Source of the DNA: an uncultured Paraburkholderia sp.
GTDB taxonomy: Bacteria; Pseudomonadota; Gammaproteobacteria; Burkholderiales; Burkholderiaceae
Assembly (NCBI GenBank): GCA_937917025.1
Contig: CALFSF010000390.1
Location: 1 to 31,080 of the forward strand
Direction of reading: 5' to 3'
DNA length: 31,080 nt
Below, piece by piece: positions 1 through 7,818 of the stretch. Each line of letters opens with the position of its first letter. The stretch's first letter is position 1. Made by a program: the position numbers and the translations under genes. The notes beneath the pieces are model-generated. The model made no database searches. It was given only the letters and a program-made list of their open reading frames with translations, and was not told where the DNA came from.

Positions 1-873
1 GACAACACCCACTTGCATCGCCGCGATCAGTGCCCTCGATGCGACGGAATAAGTATCCAGGTCCGCCAGCCACGCCATGATGCCTGGGCGAGAGAGCGTC
101 AGCGAGCGACGGGGGCCCAGTTGATCGACATCGACCGGCGGTATCGTCCCGGCCGCCTGCCCGATGCTCGCGACTGTACCGAAGGGGCGAACACACGCAA
201 GCGTCTTTGAGAGCATGCTGCCGCCGATGCCATCAATCGCAAAATCAACACCGCGGCTGCCTGTCAGCGTTGCGACCTCGGACACGATATCGGCGTCACG
301 TCCGACAATGACATGATCGGCTCCGTGCATTCGGGCGACGTGCGCCTTCCCCTCTGATCCGGTCGTGCCTATCACCGTTGCACCGAGGTGTTTGGCCCAC
401 CGGACCAGCATCCCGCCGAGACCGCCAGCTGCGGCATGAACGAGAACGATGCTTCCCGCGCTGACGGGGTAAGTGCGCGTTAGCAGCATATGTGCGGTCA
501 AACCTTTAAGCGTCGAGGCCGCTGCAACGCGCAAGCCGATGTCGTCGGGTAAGGGAATCACCCGGGTTCGTGGCAGCAGCCGTGTTGCGGCATAGGCGCC
601 AACCGGCGCGCCGGCGTAGGCGATGCGATCGCCAATCGCGATATCGATAACCCCCGCTCCCACGGCTTCGACTATTCCCGCACCTTCGACGCCAGGGACC
701 GCCGGCAGTGAAATGGGATAAAGGCCGGTGCGGTGATAAATGTCGATGAAGTTGACGCCAACGGCCTCATGCCGGATACGCACTTCGTCTGGTCCGGGCT
801 GCTGTGGTTCACTGGAAACGACTTCAAGCTGGTCTGTGCCACCAATGCCTGTCATTCTGACCATCAGATCCAT
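1..873 (-). CDS. NADPH:quinone oxidoreductase, zinc-independent MDR family (3' end outside window)
   Basis: Reading leftwards from ATG at 873, 291 codons stay open to the window edge. The protein has the QOR layout: an N-terminal GroES-like fold (VGVNFIDIYHRTGLYP, then PGVEGAGIVEAVG) and a Rossmann fold with the AAAGGLGG nucleotide-binding loop near residues 145-152. No catalytic or structural zinc ligands are visible, as is usual for the quinone-reductase branch, which reduces quinones or enones with NADPH in the cytoplasm. Family members are about 320-325 residues, so roughly 30 C-terminal residues are missing. The start at 873 has GGAG eight bases upstream; a second ATG at 864 is less well placed. 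It is divergent from a LysR gene, the usual arrangement for a regulator and its target. Confidence 0.9.
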   Translation of the reverse strand, partial: MDLMVRMTGIGGTDQLEVVSSEPQQPGPDEVRIRHEAVGVNFIDIYHRTGLYPISLPAVPGVEGAGIVEAVGAGVIDIAIGDRIAYAGAPVGAYAATRLLPRTRVIPLPDDIGLRVAAASTLKGLTAHMLLTRTYPVSAGSIVLVHAAAGGLGGMLVRWAKHLGATVIGTTGSEGKAHVARMHGADHVIVGRDADIVSEVATLTGSRGVDFAIDGIGGSMLSKTLACVRPFGTVASIGQAAGTIPPVDVDQLGPRRSLTLSRPGIMAWLADLDTYSVASRALIAAMQVGVV

Positions 874-965
874 TGCGCTTTCTCCATTAGTTCAATGCAT
901 TTTCATTCATTGCTGTCTGCTTGAAAATTCCCTAAGATTTGCCATCACATGTGCAAAATTTAACA
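874..965. promoter_or_regulatory. Divergent QOR/LysR control region with inverted repeat
   Basis: This 92-base, AT-rich gap separates the divergent quinone reductase and LysR genes. It holds the inverted repeat CAATG-N10-CATTG at 893-912, with the inner repeat AATG-N6-CATT. A LysR operator is expected in such a gap and usually contains T-N11-A within dyad symmetry. Assigning this repeat as the operator is inference. Confidence 0.4.
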
Positions 966-1826
966 ATGGCGGACTGGGAAAATCTTCGGCATTTCGCTGC
1001 GCTGGCCGAGGCGGGTACCTTGTCTGGTGCTGCCAGACAGCTTCACGTCGAACATGCGACCGTCGCTCGCCGCGTTGCCGCACTCGAGGCGGAACTCAAC
1101 CTGAAGCTCATGGATCGGCGCGGCCGCAAGCTGTCGCTTACCGTTGACGGCGAGCGCATTGCAGCGCTCGTTGAGGGTATGGAGAGGGAAGCGCGGGCGA
1201 TCGACCGCGCGGCGGAAGGTTCGCGCTCCGAGCTGACGGGCAGTGTCACCATCAGCGCGCCACCGGCCTTCGCGGCAGCAATGTTGGCAAGACCGCTGGT
1301 AGCGATGCGCAGGCAACATCCCGGTATCAGGATCTGCATTCTCGGCGAGACGCGCAGCGCCTCACTGGATCGCCGGGAAGCGGATATCGCCATCCGGCTC
1401 AGTCGCCCGACCGATGGCGATCTCATTGTCGTGAAGCTCACCGAGCTTTCATTCCAGCTGTACGGCAGCCGTGCGTATCTGGACCAGACGTCACCGGCGG
1501 ACCGGGTCTTTATTGGATACGACGAGAGCATGGACATGACGGCTCAGCAAGCGGCCCTTATCAGGCAGATGGAAGGACGATCCATCTGCCTTCGGGCGAA
1601 CACGCTCGAAGTCCAGCATGCACTGGTGCGTGAGAGCGGGGGCGTGGCGATGCTGCCGGATTTCATGGGGGGAAATGATTCAACGCTCGCACCGGCAGCG
1701 GCCGGCCAACCCCTGGTGATGAGAGATGTCTGGCTCGTCTTTCATCCAGATATGAAGGGTTCGGCCGTTATCCGCGCCGTCGTCAACGCGGTTCGCGAAG
1801 ATTTTCGAAGCGACGCCATGAGTTGA
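966..1826 (+). CDS. LysR-family transcriptional regulator
   Basis: The 286-residue protein starts MADWENLRHFAALAEAG and has the LysR winged helix-turn-helix in the first 60 residues (GTLSGAARQL, then HATVARRVAALEAEL). A periplasmic-binding-protein-like effector domain follows from about residue 85 to the end. Length is normal for the family. ATG at 966 gives the conventional N-terminus. In-frame TTG at 939 and GTG at 951 are possible but would add an untypical extension, and no start has a strong Shine-Dalgarno sequence. It is divergent from the quinone reductase and probably controls it. The inducer is not predictable, though electrophiles or quinones would suit the target. Confidence 0.92.
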   Translation: MADWENLRHFAALAEAGTLSGAARQLHVEHATVARRVAALEAELNLKLMDRRGRKLSLTVDGERIAALVEGMEREARAIDRAAEGSRSELTGSVTISAPPAFAAAMLARPLVAMRRQHPGIRICILGETRSASLDRREADIAIRLSRPTDGDLIVVKLTELSFQLYGSRAYLDQTSPADRVFIGYDESMDMTAQQAALIRQMEGRSICLRANTLEVQHALVRESGGVAMLPDFMGGNDSTLAPAAAGQPLVMRDVWLVFHPDMKGSAVIRAVVNAVREDFRSDAMS

Positions 1827-2008
1827 AGCGAGGCCGCGCGGTCGCGAGCCCATCCCGCGATCTCACACAGCGGCACGCCAGACCTCCACTGGCCCGACCG
1901 CGCAGGCAGCACCTCGATCGACCCCACCCATCGCGCCGCCCCCTGTTGCACTGAAGCCGCAGTCGCGACTTTTTTCCCGCGCAAAACGGCAAAGCTTTCA
2001 CTTCCTGG
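1827..2008. other. Non-coding stretch upstream of siderophore receptor
   Basis: Between the LysR stop and the receptor promoter no reading frame looks real: the possible small ORFs lack ribosome binding sites and recognisable motifs. No convincing terminator hairpin with a T-run is seen after the LysR gene. Confidence 0.4.
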
Positions 2009-2037
2009 TTGAGAAAAATTCTCACTTGTAATATAAA
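2009..2037 (+). promoter_or_regulatory. Sigma-70 promoter of siderophore receptor gene
   Basis: TTGAGA at 2009-2014 and TATAAA at 2032-2037 are separated by exactly 17 bases, giving a good housekeeping promoter. Transcription would start near 2044 and leave a leader of about 190 nt before the receptor ATG. The -10 box abuts the Fur-box-like palindrome. Confidence 0.65.
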
Positions 2038-2059
2038 TGCAAATCATTCGTATTTGCAT
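2037..2059 (+). promoter_or_regulatory. Fur-box-like operator
   Basis: ATGCAAAT and ATTTGCAT form a perfect 8-bp inverted repeat around a 7-base centre (CATTCGT). The AAATCATTCGTATTTGC core resembles proteobacterial Fur boxes (AT-rich 7-1-7 dyads with an AATCATT core). It covers the expected transcription start, as for iron-dependent repression by Fur-Fe2+. The downstream siderophore receptor supports the call. Confidence 0.7.
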
Positions 2060-2235
2060 ATCTTCGGATCATGGTACCGAACGAGGCGCGCCAACTTCGC
2101 GGATTTCCACCCGACGCTCGAGCTCAAGAACCCGTCAAAGCAGCTTTATCGCTGCAAATCCGGCTTTCACGATGTCGCGTGAGCGCCCGGAAAGCCCAAA
2201 AAGACCAGACCAACCACACACCAGCAGGAGAACCT

Positions 2236-4437
2236 ATGTCTGACCGCCGCGGAAGTACTCTGACGGCATCTTCGACCCGCACGTTCGCCGGTCGAATCAA
2301 GTCGCTGCGTCCGACTGCGATGGCGCTCGCGCTGCGCAGCATTCCCGTCGGCTTCCTGCTGACCGGGGTCGCCATCGCCCCGGCGACGCACGCCGCCGAA
2401 GACACGCTGCCGACGGTCGACGTCACCGCGCACAGCGATACGAATACGACCGGCTACGTCGCAAAAGGCACGACAACTGCAACGAAGACGAACACGTCGA
2501 TCCTCGAGACGCCGCAATCGGTGTCGGTCGTCACGCGCGACCAGATGGATCAGCAGAACGCGCAGACGCTGAACGCAGCGGTGCGCTACGTTTCCGGCGT
2601 GACGACCGAAACGCGCGGCGGCGTCGCGACGCGCTACGACCTGCTGATGGTGCGCGGCTTCACCGCCGATACGTATCTCAACGGTCTCAAGCTGCTACAG
2701 AACAACCAGTACGCCGTGCCGCAGTTCGATCCTTACCTGATGGACAGCATCGACGTGCTCAAAGGCCCGGTGTCCGTGCTCTACGGTTCGGCGCAGGCAG
2801 GCGGTCTGCTCGATCAGGAAAGCAAGATGCCGACGGCGCGACCGCTGCACGAGATCGGCATCGAGTTCGGTAACTATGCACACAAGCAGGCGACGGTCGA
2901 CCTGTCGGGTCCGATCGCGGGCGACGATCATTACCTGTACCGGTTCACGGGTCTCGTGCGCAAGGAAGACGGTCAGGTCCAGTCGACCCTGAACGAGCGT
3001 ATCGCCATCGCTCCGGCATTCACGTGGCGGCCTGACGACCGGACGACACTGACGCTGCTTGCCCTGTATCAGCACGATCCGCGCAGCACGTCGTACGGCA
3101 GCGTGCCGCCGCAAGGTACGACGCAGCCCAATCCAAACGGCAAGCTGCCGTCCGACTTCTACGACGGCGATCCGAACTTCGAAAGCTTCAACCGTTCCCA
3201 GGAGTCGATCGGATACAAGTTCGAACGTCTTCTCAACGACACGTGGGCCGTGCGCATGAACGGCCGCTATCTGCATCTGAGCCAGGACTACAAGAGCGTC
3301 TACGGGAGCGGGCTCGAACCCGATCTGCGCACGCTGGATCGCGGCACCGCGGCGTCGTCGGACACGCTGAACACGGTGTCGCTCGACAATCAGCTCGAAG
3401 GGAACTTCGCGACCGGCGCTGTCAGTCACACGCTGCTCGCGGGCTTCGACTATCAGCATCTGGCTTCGGGTTATCTTTGGGGCTTTGGTTCGGCACCGTC
3501 GCTCGATGTCTTCGCACCGGTCTACGGCCAGACGATCGATCCTCCCGCGCTGTCGATGAATCACGTATCGTCGACGCAGTACGGCCTTTACCTGCAGGAT
3601 CAGGCACGCTGGAACAACTGGCTGCTGACGTTGAGCGGCCGCGAGGACTGGTCACATACCGACACGCGTAACGACACCTTCGGTACACAGGACAATCAGT
3701 CCGATCGCGCATTTACGAAGCGTGCGGCCCTGACGTATCTGTTCAAGAACGGGATCGCGCCTTATGTCAGCTACACCGAGGCTTTCGTTCCGCAGGCGGG
3801 CACGGACCGCACCGGCAAGGCGTTCGATCCGGAGCGCGCGCACCAGTACGAAATCGGTATCAAGTTCCAGCCGCCGAAGTACAACATGCTGTTCACCGCG
3901 GCGCTGTTCGACCTGACGCGCGAGAACCTGCTGACGAGCGACCTCGTCAACCCGAACTTCCAGACGCAATCCGGCGAAGCGCGTTCGCGCGGGCTCGAGC
4001 TCGAAGCGAAGGCGAGCCTCACGGATTCCCTTAACGTGACGGCAAGCTATACGTACCTCGACACGAAGTACACGAAGGACAATAGCGGCCTTGCCGGCAA
4101 GTTCGTCGCAGCGGTGCCGCAGAACCAGGCGTCGGCATGGGCGTACTACACGCTCAACCGCGGACCGCTGGCAGGCTTGTCGCTCGGTGCCGGCGGACGC
4201 TACACGGGTACGACGTACAGCTCGGACAACTCGTTCGAGGTTCAGAGCTTCTTCCTCGTCGATGCGACGCTGCGCTACGACCTTGGTCGCGCGTCGTCGA
4301 GTCTCAAGGGCTCGTCGCTCTACGTCAATGCGCAGAACCTGCTCAACAAGAAATACGTCGCATCGTGCTACTACGGGTCGTGGTGCGCGTTTGGCTACGG
4401 TCGCCAGGTTTTCGCGGGCATGAACTACAAGTGGTAA
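2236..4437 (+). CDS. TonB-dependent siderophore receptor (ferrichrome/ferrioxamine type)
   Basis: This 733-residue outer-membrane receptor begins at ATG 2236, preceded by AGGAG with five-base spacing. The frame stays open upstream to 2071, but that extension carries no signal sequence. A signal peptide ends near ATHAA (about residues 49-54), followed by a TonB-box-like LPTVDVTA. The plug contains ETPQSVSVVTRDQM, the RGF motif in LLMVRGF, and IDVLKGPVSVLYG. The rest is a 22-strand barrel that ends in the aromatic residue W (GMNYKW). The last loop has a Cys pair (ASCYYGSWCAFG) typical of FhuA/FoxA/FcuA-type receptors, suggesting a hydroxamate siderophore. The usual GGLLNxVSKRPT stretch reads GGLLDQESKMPT here. 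A Fur-like operator lies upstream and a terminator follows, so the unit is monocistronic. Confidence 0.93.
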   Translation: MSDRRGSTLTASSTRTFAGRIKSLRPTAMALALRSIPVGFLLTGVAIAPATHAAEDTLPTVDVTAHSDTNTTGYVAKGTTTATKTNTSILETPQSVSVVTRDQMDQQNAQTLNAAVRYVSGVTTETRGGVATRYDLLMVRGFTADTYLNGLKLLQNNQYAVPQFDPYLMDSIDVLKGPVSVLYGSAQAGGLLDQESKMPTARPLHEIGIEFGNYAHKQATVDLSGPIAGDDHYLYRFTGLVRKEDGQVQSTLNERIAIAPAFTWRPDDRTTLTLLALYQHDPRSTSYGSVPPQGTTQPNPNGKLPSDFYDGDPNFESFNRSQESIGYKFERLLNDTWAVRMNGRYLHLSQDYKSVYGSGLEPDLRTLDRGTAASSDTLNTVSLDNQLEGNFATGAVSHTLLAGFDYQHLASGYLWGFGSAPSLDVFAPVYGQTIDPPALSMNHVSSTQYGLYLQDQARWNNWLLTLSGREDWSHTDTRNDTFGTQDNQSDRAFTKRAALTYLFKNGIAPYVSYTEAFVPQAGTDRTGKAFDPERAHQYEIGIKFQPPKYNMLFTAALFDLTRENLLTSDLVNPNFQTQSGEARSRGLELEAKASLTDSLNVTASYTYLDTKYTKDNSGLAGKFVAAVPQNQASAWAYYTLNRGPLAGLSLGAGGRYTGTTYSSDNSFEVQSFFLVDATLRYDLGRASSSLKGSSLYVNAQNLLNKKYVASCYYGSWCAFGYGRQVFAGMNYKW

Positions 4438-4475
4438 GAACCTGAGCCTTGCGGCAACGGGCGTAAGTACGAAGA

Positions 4476-4507
4476 GACACCGTTCGCGATGAACGGTGTC
4501 TTTTTTT
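4476..4507 (+). terminator. Rho-independent terminator of receptor gene
   Basis: GACACCGTTC (4476-4485) and GAACGGTGTC (4491-4500) form a perfect 10-bp stem with a five-base loop, followed by seven T. It lies 38 bases after the receptor stop. The remaining gap to 4694 shows no gene. Confidence 0.95.
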
Positions 4508-4694
4508 GAACGACGGCAGCACGGTCGAGGAACAACGCAGTCGTCCGGTCCGCATCGCTTCCACAGGCTTTCGGACCGACGAACAGCCGTCGCGCGAACA
4601 GGCATGAATGGCGCTGAATGCCGCTGTCTTCTTGCAATAGCTTAAGAAATTGCCGCGCCGGTTCAAGAGATTGTCGAAGCGATCGCCGCCTCAT

Positions 4695-6119
4695 CTACGC
4701 TTCGGGTCGGAGAGCGCCAGCGAGCGTCCGGGACAATGCGCTCGCCTCCTCGTCGGACCTGACATTCGTGAATCCAATCAACAGTCCTCGTCTTGATGTG
4801 GCTTCGGCACACCAGGCCGACAACGCCTGTACCGATAGTCCAAGGCTTCGCGCGCGCATCGCAATCGCATCGTCGTCCGATCCGTTTTCGAGCATCGCGA
4901 GAAGATGCATGCCGCCGGCTTGCAGATGAAGTTGCGCGTGCGGTTCCAGGGCCGCGCACAACGCATCCGCGAGCATCGCGCGGCGATCCGCGTAGATGTT
5001 CCGCATTTTGCTGATATGCCTCGCAAAAGCACCCTCTTCGATAAACCTTGCCAGCGTCGCCTGTAGCAAACGCGGACACTGATTCTGCATGCGACCGGCG
5101 GTTTCCGCGAACCGGACGACCTGCTCTTGCGGCACGACCAGATACGACAGACGCAGCCCCGGCGCGAGCACCTTGCTAAAGGTGCCCGTGTACAGCACTC
5201 GGCCTGCCCCGGCAGTATCAAGGCTTTTTAAAGCAGGAAGGGGGCGCCCGCGATACCGGAATTCGCTGTCGTAATCGTCTTCGATGATCCAGCGGTCACC
5301 GGCTCTCGCCCAATCCAGCAACGCGTGTCTGCGCGGAAGCGATAACGACACGCCCAACGGACTTTGATGACTGGGGGTGACCACGGCAAAGCGTGCATTC
5401 GGGGCCATCCTGATACCGGCCTCGACATCCAGACCGTCGTGGTCGACTGGAACCGGCAGCAATGTCATTCCCGCATGGATCAGGAAGCGCCGCGCTATGA
5501 GATAGCCGGGCTCTTCGAACCAGCCCGCGTCTCCATGGCGCAGCACGCTATGGCGGATCAAATCCAGACTCGCGCGATATCCGGCACAGATGAAAACCTG
5601 ATCCGGCGAGCAGGCAACGCCGCGCGAAACGCCTAAATACCCGGCAAGGGCCGCGCGCAGCGGCGGATAGCCCCGCGGATCGGGATAAACCAGATCGTGC
5701 AGGCCGCTTTGGCGCATCTCACGCGCGGCGAAGCGGTTCCAGACCTTTCGTGGGAAAACATCCAGCGCGGGAAGGCCCATCTCCAGCGGCAGCGGCGTCA
5801 GGCCGGTATGCGTCAGCGACGGCACGCGTTCGGGCACGACGACGGCCTGCCCGGCCGGTTCAGGCAACCTGATCTGCGGCGATACCACCGTACCCGCCGG
5901 CCCGCGTGCGATCAGATAACCCTCGCCGATCAAAAGTTGATACGCCGATTCGACGGTACCGCGCGCCAGATTCAATTCCGACGCCAGTCCCCGCACCGAC
6001 GGCACGCGGTCTCCCGGCCGCAACACGCCATCGGCAATGGACTGGCGAATGCGCAGATAGATCTGGTGATAAATCGGACTGTCCGCGGCCGTATTGATGG
6101 GGCTAAATGGCAGAGTCAT
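4695..6119 (-). CDS. MocR/PdxR-type GntR-family regulator with aminotransferase domain
   Basis: The 474-residue protein starts at MTLPFSPINTAADSPIYHQ. Residues about 17-80 form a GntR winged helix (PIYHQIYLRIRQSI, GDRVPSVRGLA, ARGTVESAYQLL). From about residue 110 it has a fold-type I aminotransferase domain with EDDYDSEFRY and the PLP-lysine motif GTFSK at K316. MocR proteins use bound PLP as an effector or sensing cofactor rather than for transamination. A longer start at 6170 would add 17 untypical residues and run into the probable promoter. The gene is divergent from the GNAT/reductase pair, which it probably regulates. Confidence 0.9.
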   Translation of the reverse strand: MTLPFSPINTAADSPIYHQIYLRIRQSIADGVLRPGDRVPSVRGLASELNLARGTVESAYQLLIGEGYLIARGPAGTVVSPQIRLPEPAGQAVVVPERVPSLTHTGLTPLPLEMGLPALDVFPRKVWNRFAAREMRQSGLHDLVYPDPRGYPPLRAALAGYLGVSRGVACSPDQVFICAGYRASLDLIRHSVLRHGDAGWFEEPGYLIARRFLIHAGMTLLPVPVDHDGLDVEAGIRMAPNARFAVVTPSHQSPLGVSLSLPRRHALLDWARAGDRWIIEDDYDSEFRYRGRPLPALKSLDTAGAGRVLYTGTFSKVLAPGLRLSYLVVPQEQVVRFAETAGRMQNQCPRLLQATLARFIEEGAFARHISKMRNIYADRRAMLADALCAALEPHAQLHLQAGGMHLLAMLENGSDDDAIAMRARSLGLSVQALSAWCAEATSRRGLLIGFTNVRSDEEASALSRTLAGALRPEA

Positions 6120-6209
6120 GTCCCACTCGAATGAACATTTCTTGGCTCTGTAGTGTATGACATCAATCACTTAAAGTACGTCGACGATGACGAATAGCGA
6201 GGGATAGCG
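6120..6209. promoter_or_regulatory. Divergent MocR / GNAT intergenic control region
   Basis: This 90-base gap must hold both divergent promoters. MocR proteins usually bind direct repeats in such gaps, but I cannot assign clear repeats or clean -35/-10 pairs here. Confidence 0.35.
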
Positions 6210-6668
6210 ATGGCACCGGCCATGGAACTTCGGGAACTGGACAACCCTGTGCTGCAACGAAGAGGCTTCGAGCTGATGCGCGAGCTACGCCCTCATTTGA
6301 CCGACCCAATAGCGTTTGGCGAACAGCTCGCGCGTCAGCACATGCTGGGATACCGGCTGCTCGGTGCATGGATCGGTGAGCGAATCGTGGGGCTCATCGG
6401 CTATCGCGAGATGGAAAACCTGCTGTATGGCCGCTTTGTCTATGTCGACGATCTGGTAATCGACGCTGGCGAGCGTCAGCGCGGTCTCGGTGCCACGCTC
6501 GTCACGGCGGTGCGCAACGAAGCGACCCGCCTCGGGTGTCGGCATCTCGTCCTCGATACCGGCCTCCATATGGCGTTGGCGCAGCGCTTCTACTTCCGTC
6601 AGGGCCTGCTCGCGCGCGGCATGCATTTTGTCGAGGCGTTGGGCGCAACTACAGAGGGTGCGGCATGA
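6210..6668 (+). CDS. GNAT-family N-acetyltransferase
   Basis: The 152-residue protein has a GNAT fold. VYVDDLVIDAGERQRGLGATLV at about residues 74-95 matches beta-4 plus the acetyl-CoA pyrophosphate loop (Q/RxxGxG/A, here RQRGLG), and LVLDTGLHMALAQRFYFRQG is the usual beta-5/alpha-4 region. It transfers an acetyl group from acetyl-CoA to an unknown amine. The start has AGGGA about six bases upstream. Its stop overlaps the next start (ATGA at 6665-6668), which indicates translational coupling with the reductase. Confidence 0.85.
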   Translation: MAPAMELRELDNPVLQRRGFELMRELRPHLTDPIAFGEQLARQHMLGYRLLGAWIGERIVGLIGYREMENLLYGRFVYVDDLVIDAGERQRGLGATLVTAVRNEATRLGCRHLVLDTGLHMALAQRFYFRQGLLARGMHFVEALGATTEGAA

Positions 6669-7309
6669 ATGACTTTTTGTTTTTAAGCGCGAGCCCGAAT
6701 CAACGAACTTCAGCTGCGTACCGTTTTGCGGACGCGCTGCTCGAACGGTTTGGCAACAAGCATCCGGCGACCCGCGTGAATCGACGTGACCTCGCGGCGA
6801 ACCCGCTGCCGCCGCTGAGCGCTGCATACGGGGCCGCGGTCGCCCAACACACACAGGCAGATGATCCCGCCTTTCGGCAATCGGAACAGTTGATTGCGGA
6901 ACTGGAGCGCAGCAGCCATCTGCTGATCGCAACGCCGATGCATAACTTCACCGTGCCGGCAGCGCTCAAGTTGTGGATCGATCACGTGCTCCGGGTGGGA
7001 CGCTCTTTTGCGCCAGGGCCCGACGGTAAAGTCGGCCTGCTAGCCGATCGTCCCACCTGCGTCATCGTCAGCTCCGGCGGATTTCACCAGGGGCCGCAGG
7101 CCCGACAGCCGGATTGCCTGTCCGACTACCTGAGACTTGCATTGCGGACAATCGGCATCCGTGACTGCCACTTCATCTATCTGCAGGGGTTGGCGGGCGG
7201 TGAGGAAGCGGTGGCGGCGGCATTTGCCAGCGCGCACGAGCAGCTTTCACAAACACCGCTCTTTGCCGGTGTCGAACCCGCGTCGACCGCGTTAGTTTCG
7301 TCGACGTGA
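6665..7309 (+). CDS. FMN-dependent NADH:quinone oxidoreductase / azoreductase family
   Basis: The 214-residue flavodoxin-like protein starts MNDFLFLSASPNQRTSAAYRF, the phosphate-binding loop of the AzoR/NQO family. ATPMHNFTVPAALKLWIDHVLR at about residues 88-109 is the conserved FMN-contacting AzoR motif. Such enzymes reduce quinones or azo compounds by two-electron NAD(P)H transfer in the cytosol. The start overlaps the GNAT stop by four bases. With the AhpD-like protein downstream and MocR upstream, the unit looks like a redox or detoxification module. Confidence 0.85.
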   Translation: MNDFLFLSASPNQRTSAAYRFADALLERFGNKHPATRVNRRDLAANPLPPLSAAYGAAVAQHTQADDPAFRQSEQLIAELERSSHLLIATPMHNFTVPAALKLWIDHVLRVGRSFAPGPDGKVGLLADRPTCVIVSSGGFHQGPQARQPDCLSDYLRLALRTIGIRDCHFIYLQGLAGGEEAVAAAFASAHEQLSQTPLFAGVEPASTALVSST

Positions 7310-7360
7310 ATTTCCTGCTTCAACTCTTCTCCATTCTTTCCACGATTTCAGAGTCCGATC

Positions 7361-7792
7361 ATGAGCCAACTTCGTCTTCCTTTTTCGACACTCTCTCCGG
7401 CCGCCTATCAAGGTCTTCAGGCGACCAGCAAGGCGCTTTCCGACAGCAGCCTCGGCCTGCCGATGATCGAACTGATCTATCTGCGCATCTCGCAGATCAA
7501 TGGTTGCTCATTCTGTCTGGGCAAACATTCGTCGACGCTCCGTGATTCCGGTGTCCCGCAACGCAAGCTCGACCAGCTCGCGGGCTGGCGCGTCAGCGAA
7601 CTGTTCGACGCGCGCGAACGCGCCGCGCTCGCGTGGGCGGAGACGCTGACGCACGTCGCCGGACAAGGTGCGCCCGACGAACGCTATGCCCCGCTGAAGG
7701 CGCTCTTCTCCGATGCGGAAATCTCGGATCTGACATTCGCCATCTCGTTGATGAATGCGTTCAATCGTCTCGCCATTGGCATGCTGCTGTAG
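7361..7792 (+). CDS. Carboxymuconolactone decarboxylase family protein, AhpD-like
   Basis: The 143-residue protein has an all-helical AhpD-like fold with the redox motif CSFCLGKHSSTLR (CxxCxxxH) at about residues 47-60. This marks the AhpD-type peroxidase-related branch rather than true decarboxylases, with the two cysteines acting in thiol-disulfide exchange. The C-terminal helices (ISDLTFAISLMNAFNRLAIG) are typical. It starts 51 bases after the reductase stop and is probably in the same transcript. The ribosome binding site is weak. It is convergent with the chemoreceptor gene. Confidence 0.9.
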   Translation: MSQLRLPFSTLSPAAYQGLQATSKALSDSSLGLPMIELIYLRISQINGCSFCLGKHSSTLRDSGVPQRKLDQLAGWRVSELFDARERAALAWAETLTHVAGQGAPDERYAPLKALFSDAEISDLTFAISLMNAFNRLAIGMLL

Positions 7793-7818
7793 CAAGCACG
7801 CGCGTCGCCTGCGCCGCG

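Noticed and set aside
2071..2235. N-terminal extension of the siderophore receptor from ATG 2071
   Set aside because: The extension has no ribosome site, lies just behind the predicted transcription start and would bury the signal peptide. ATG 2236 has AGGAG.
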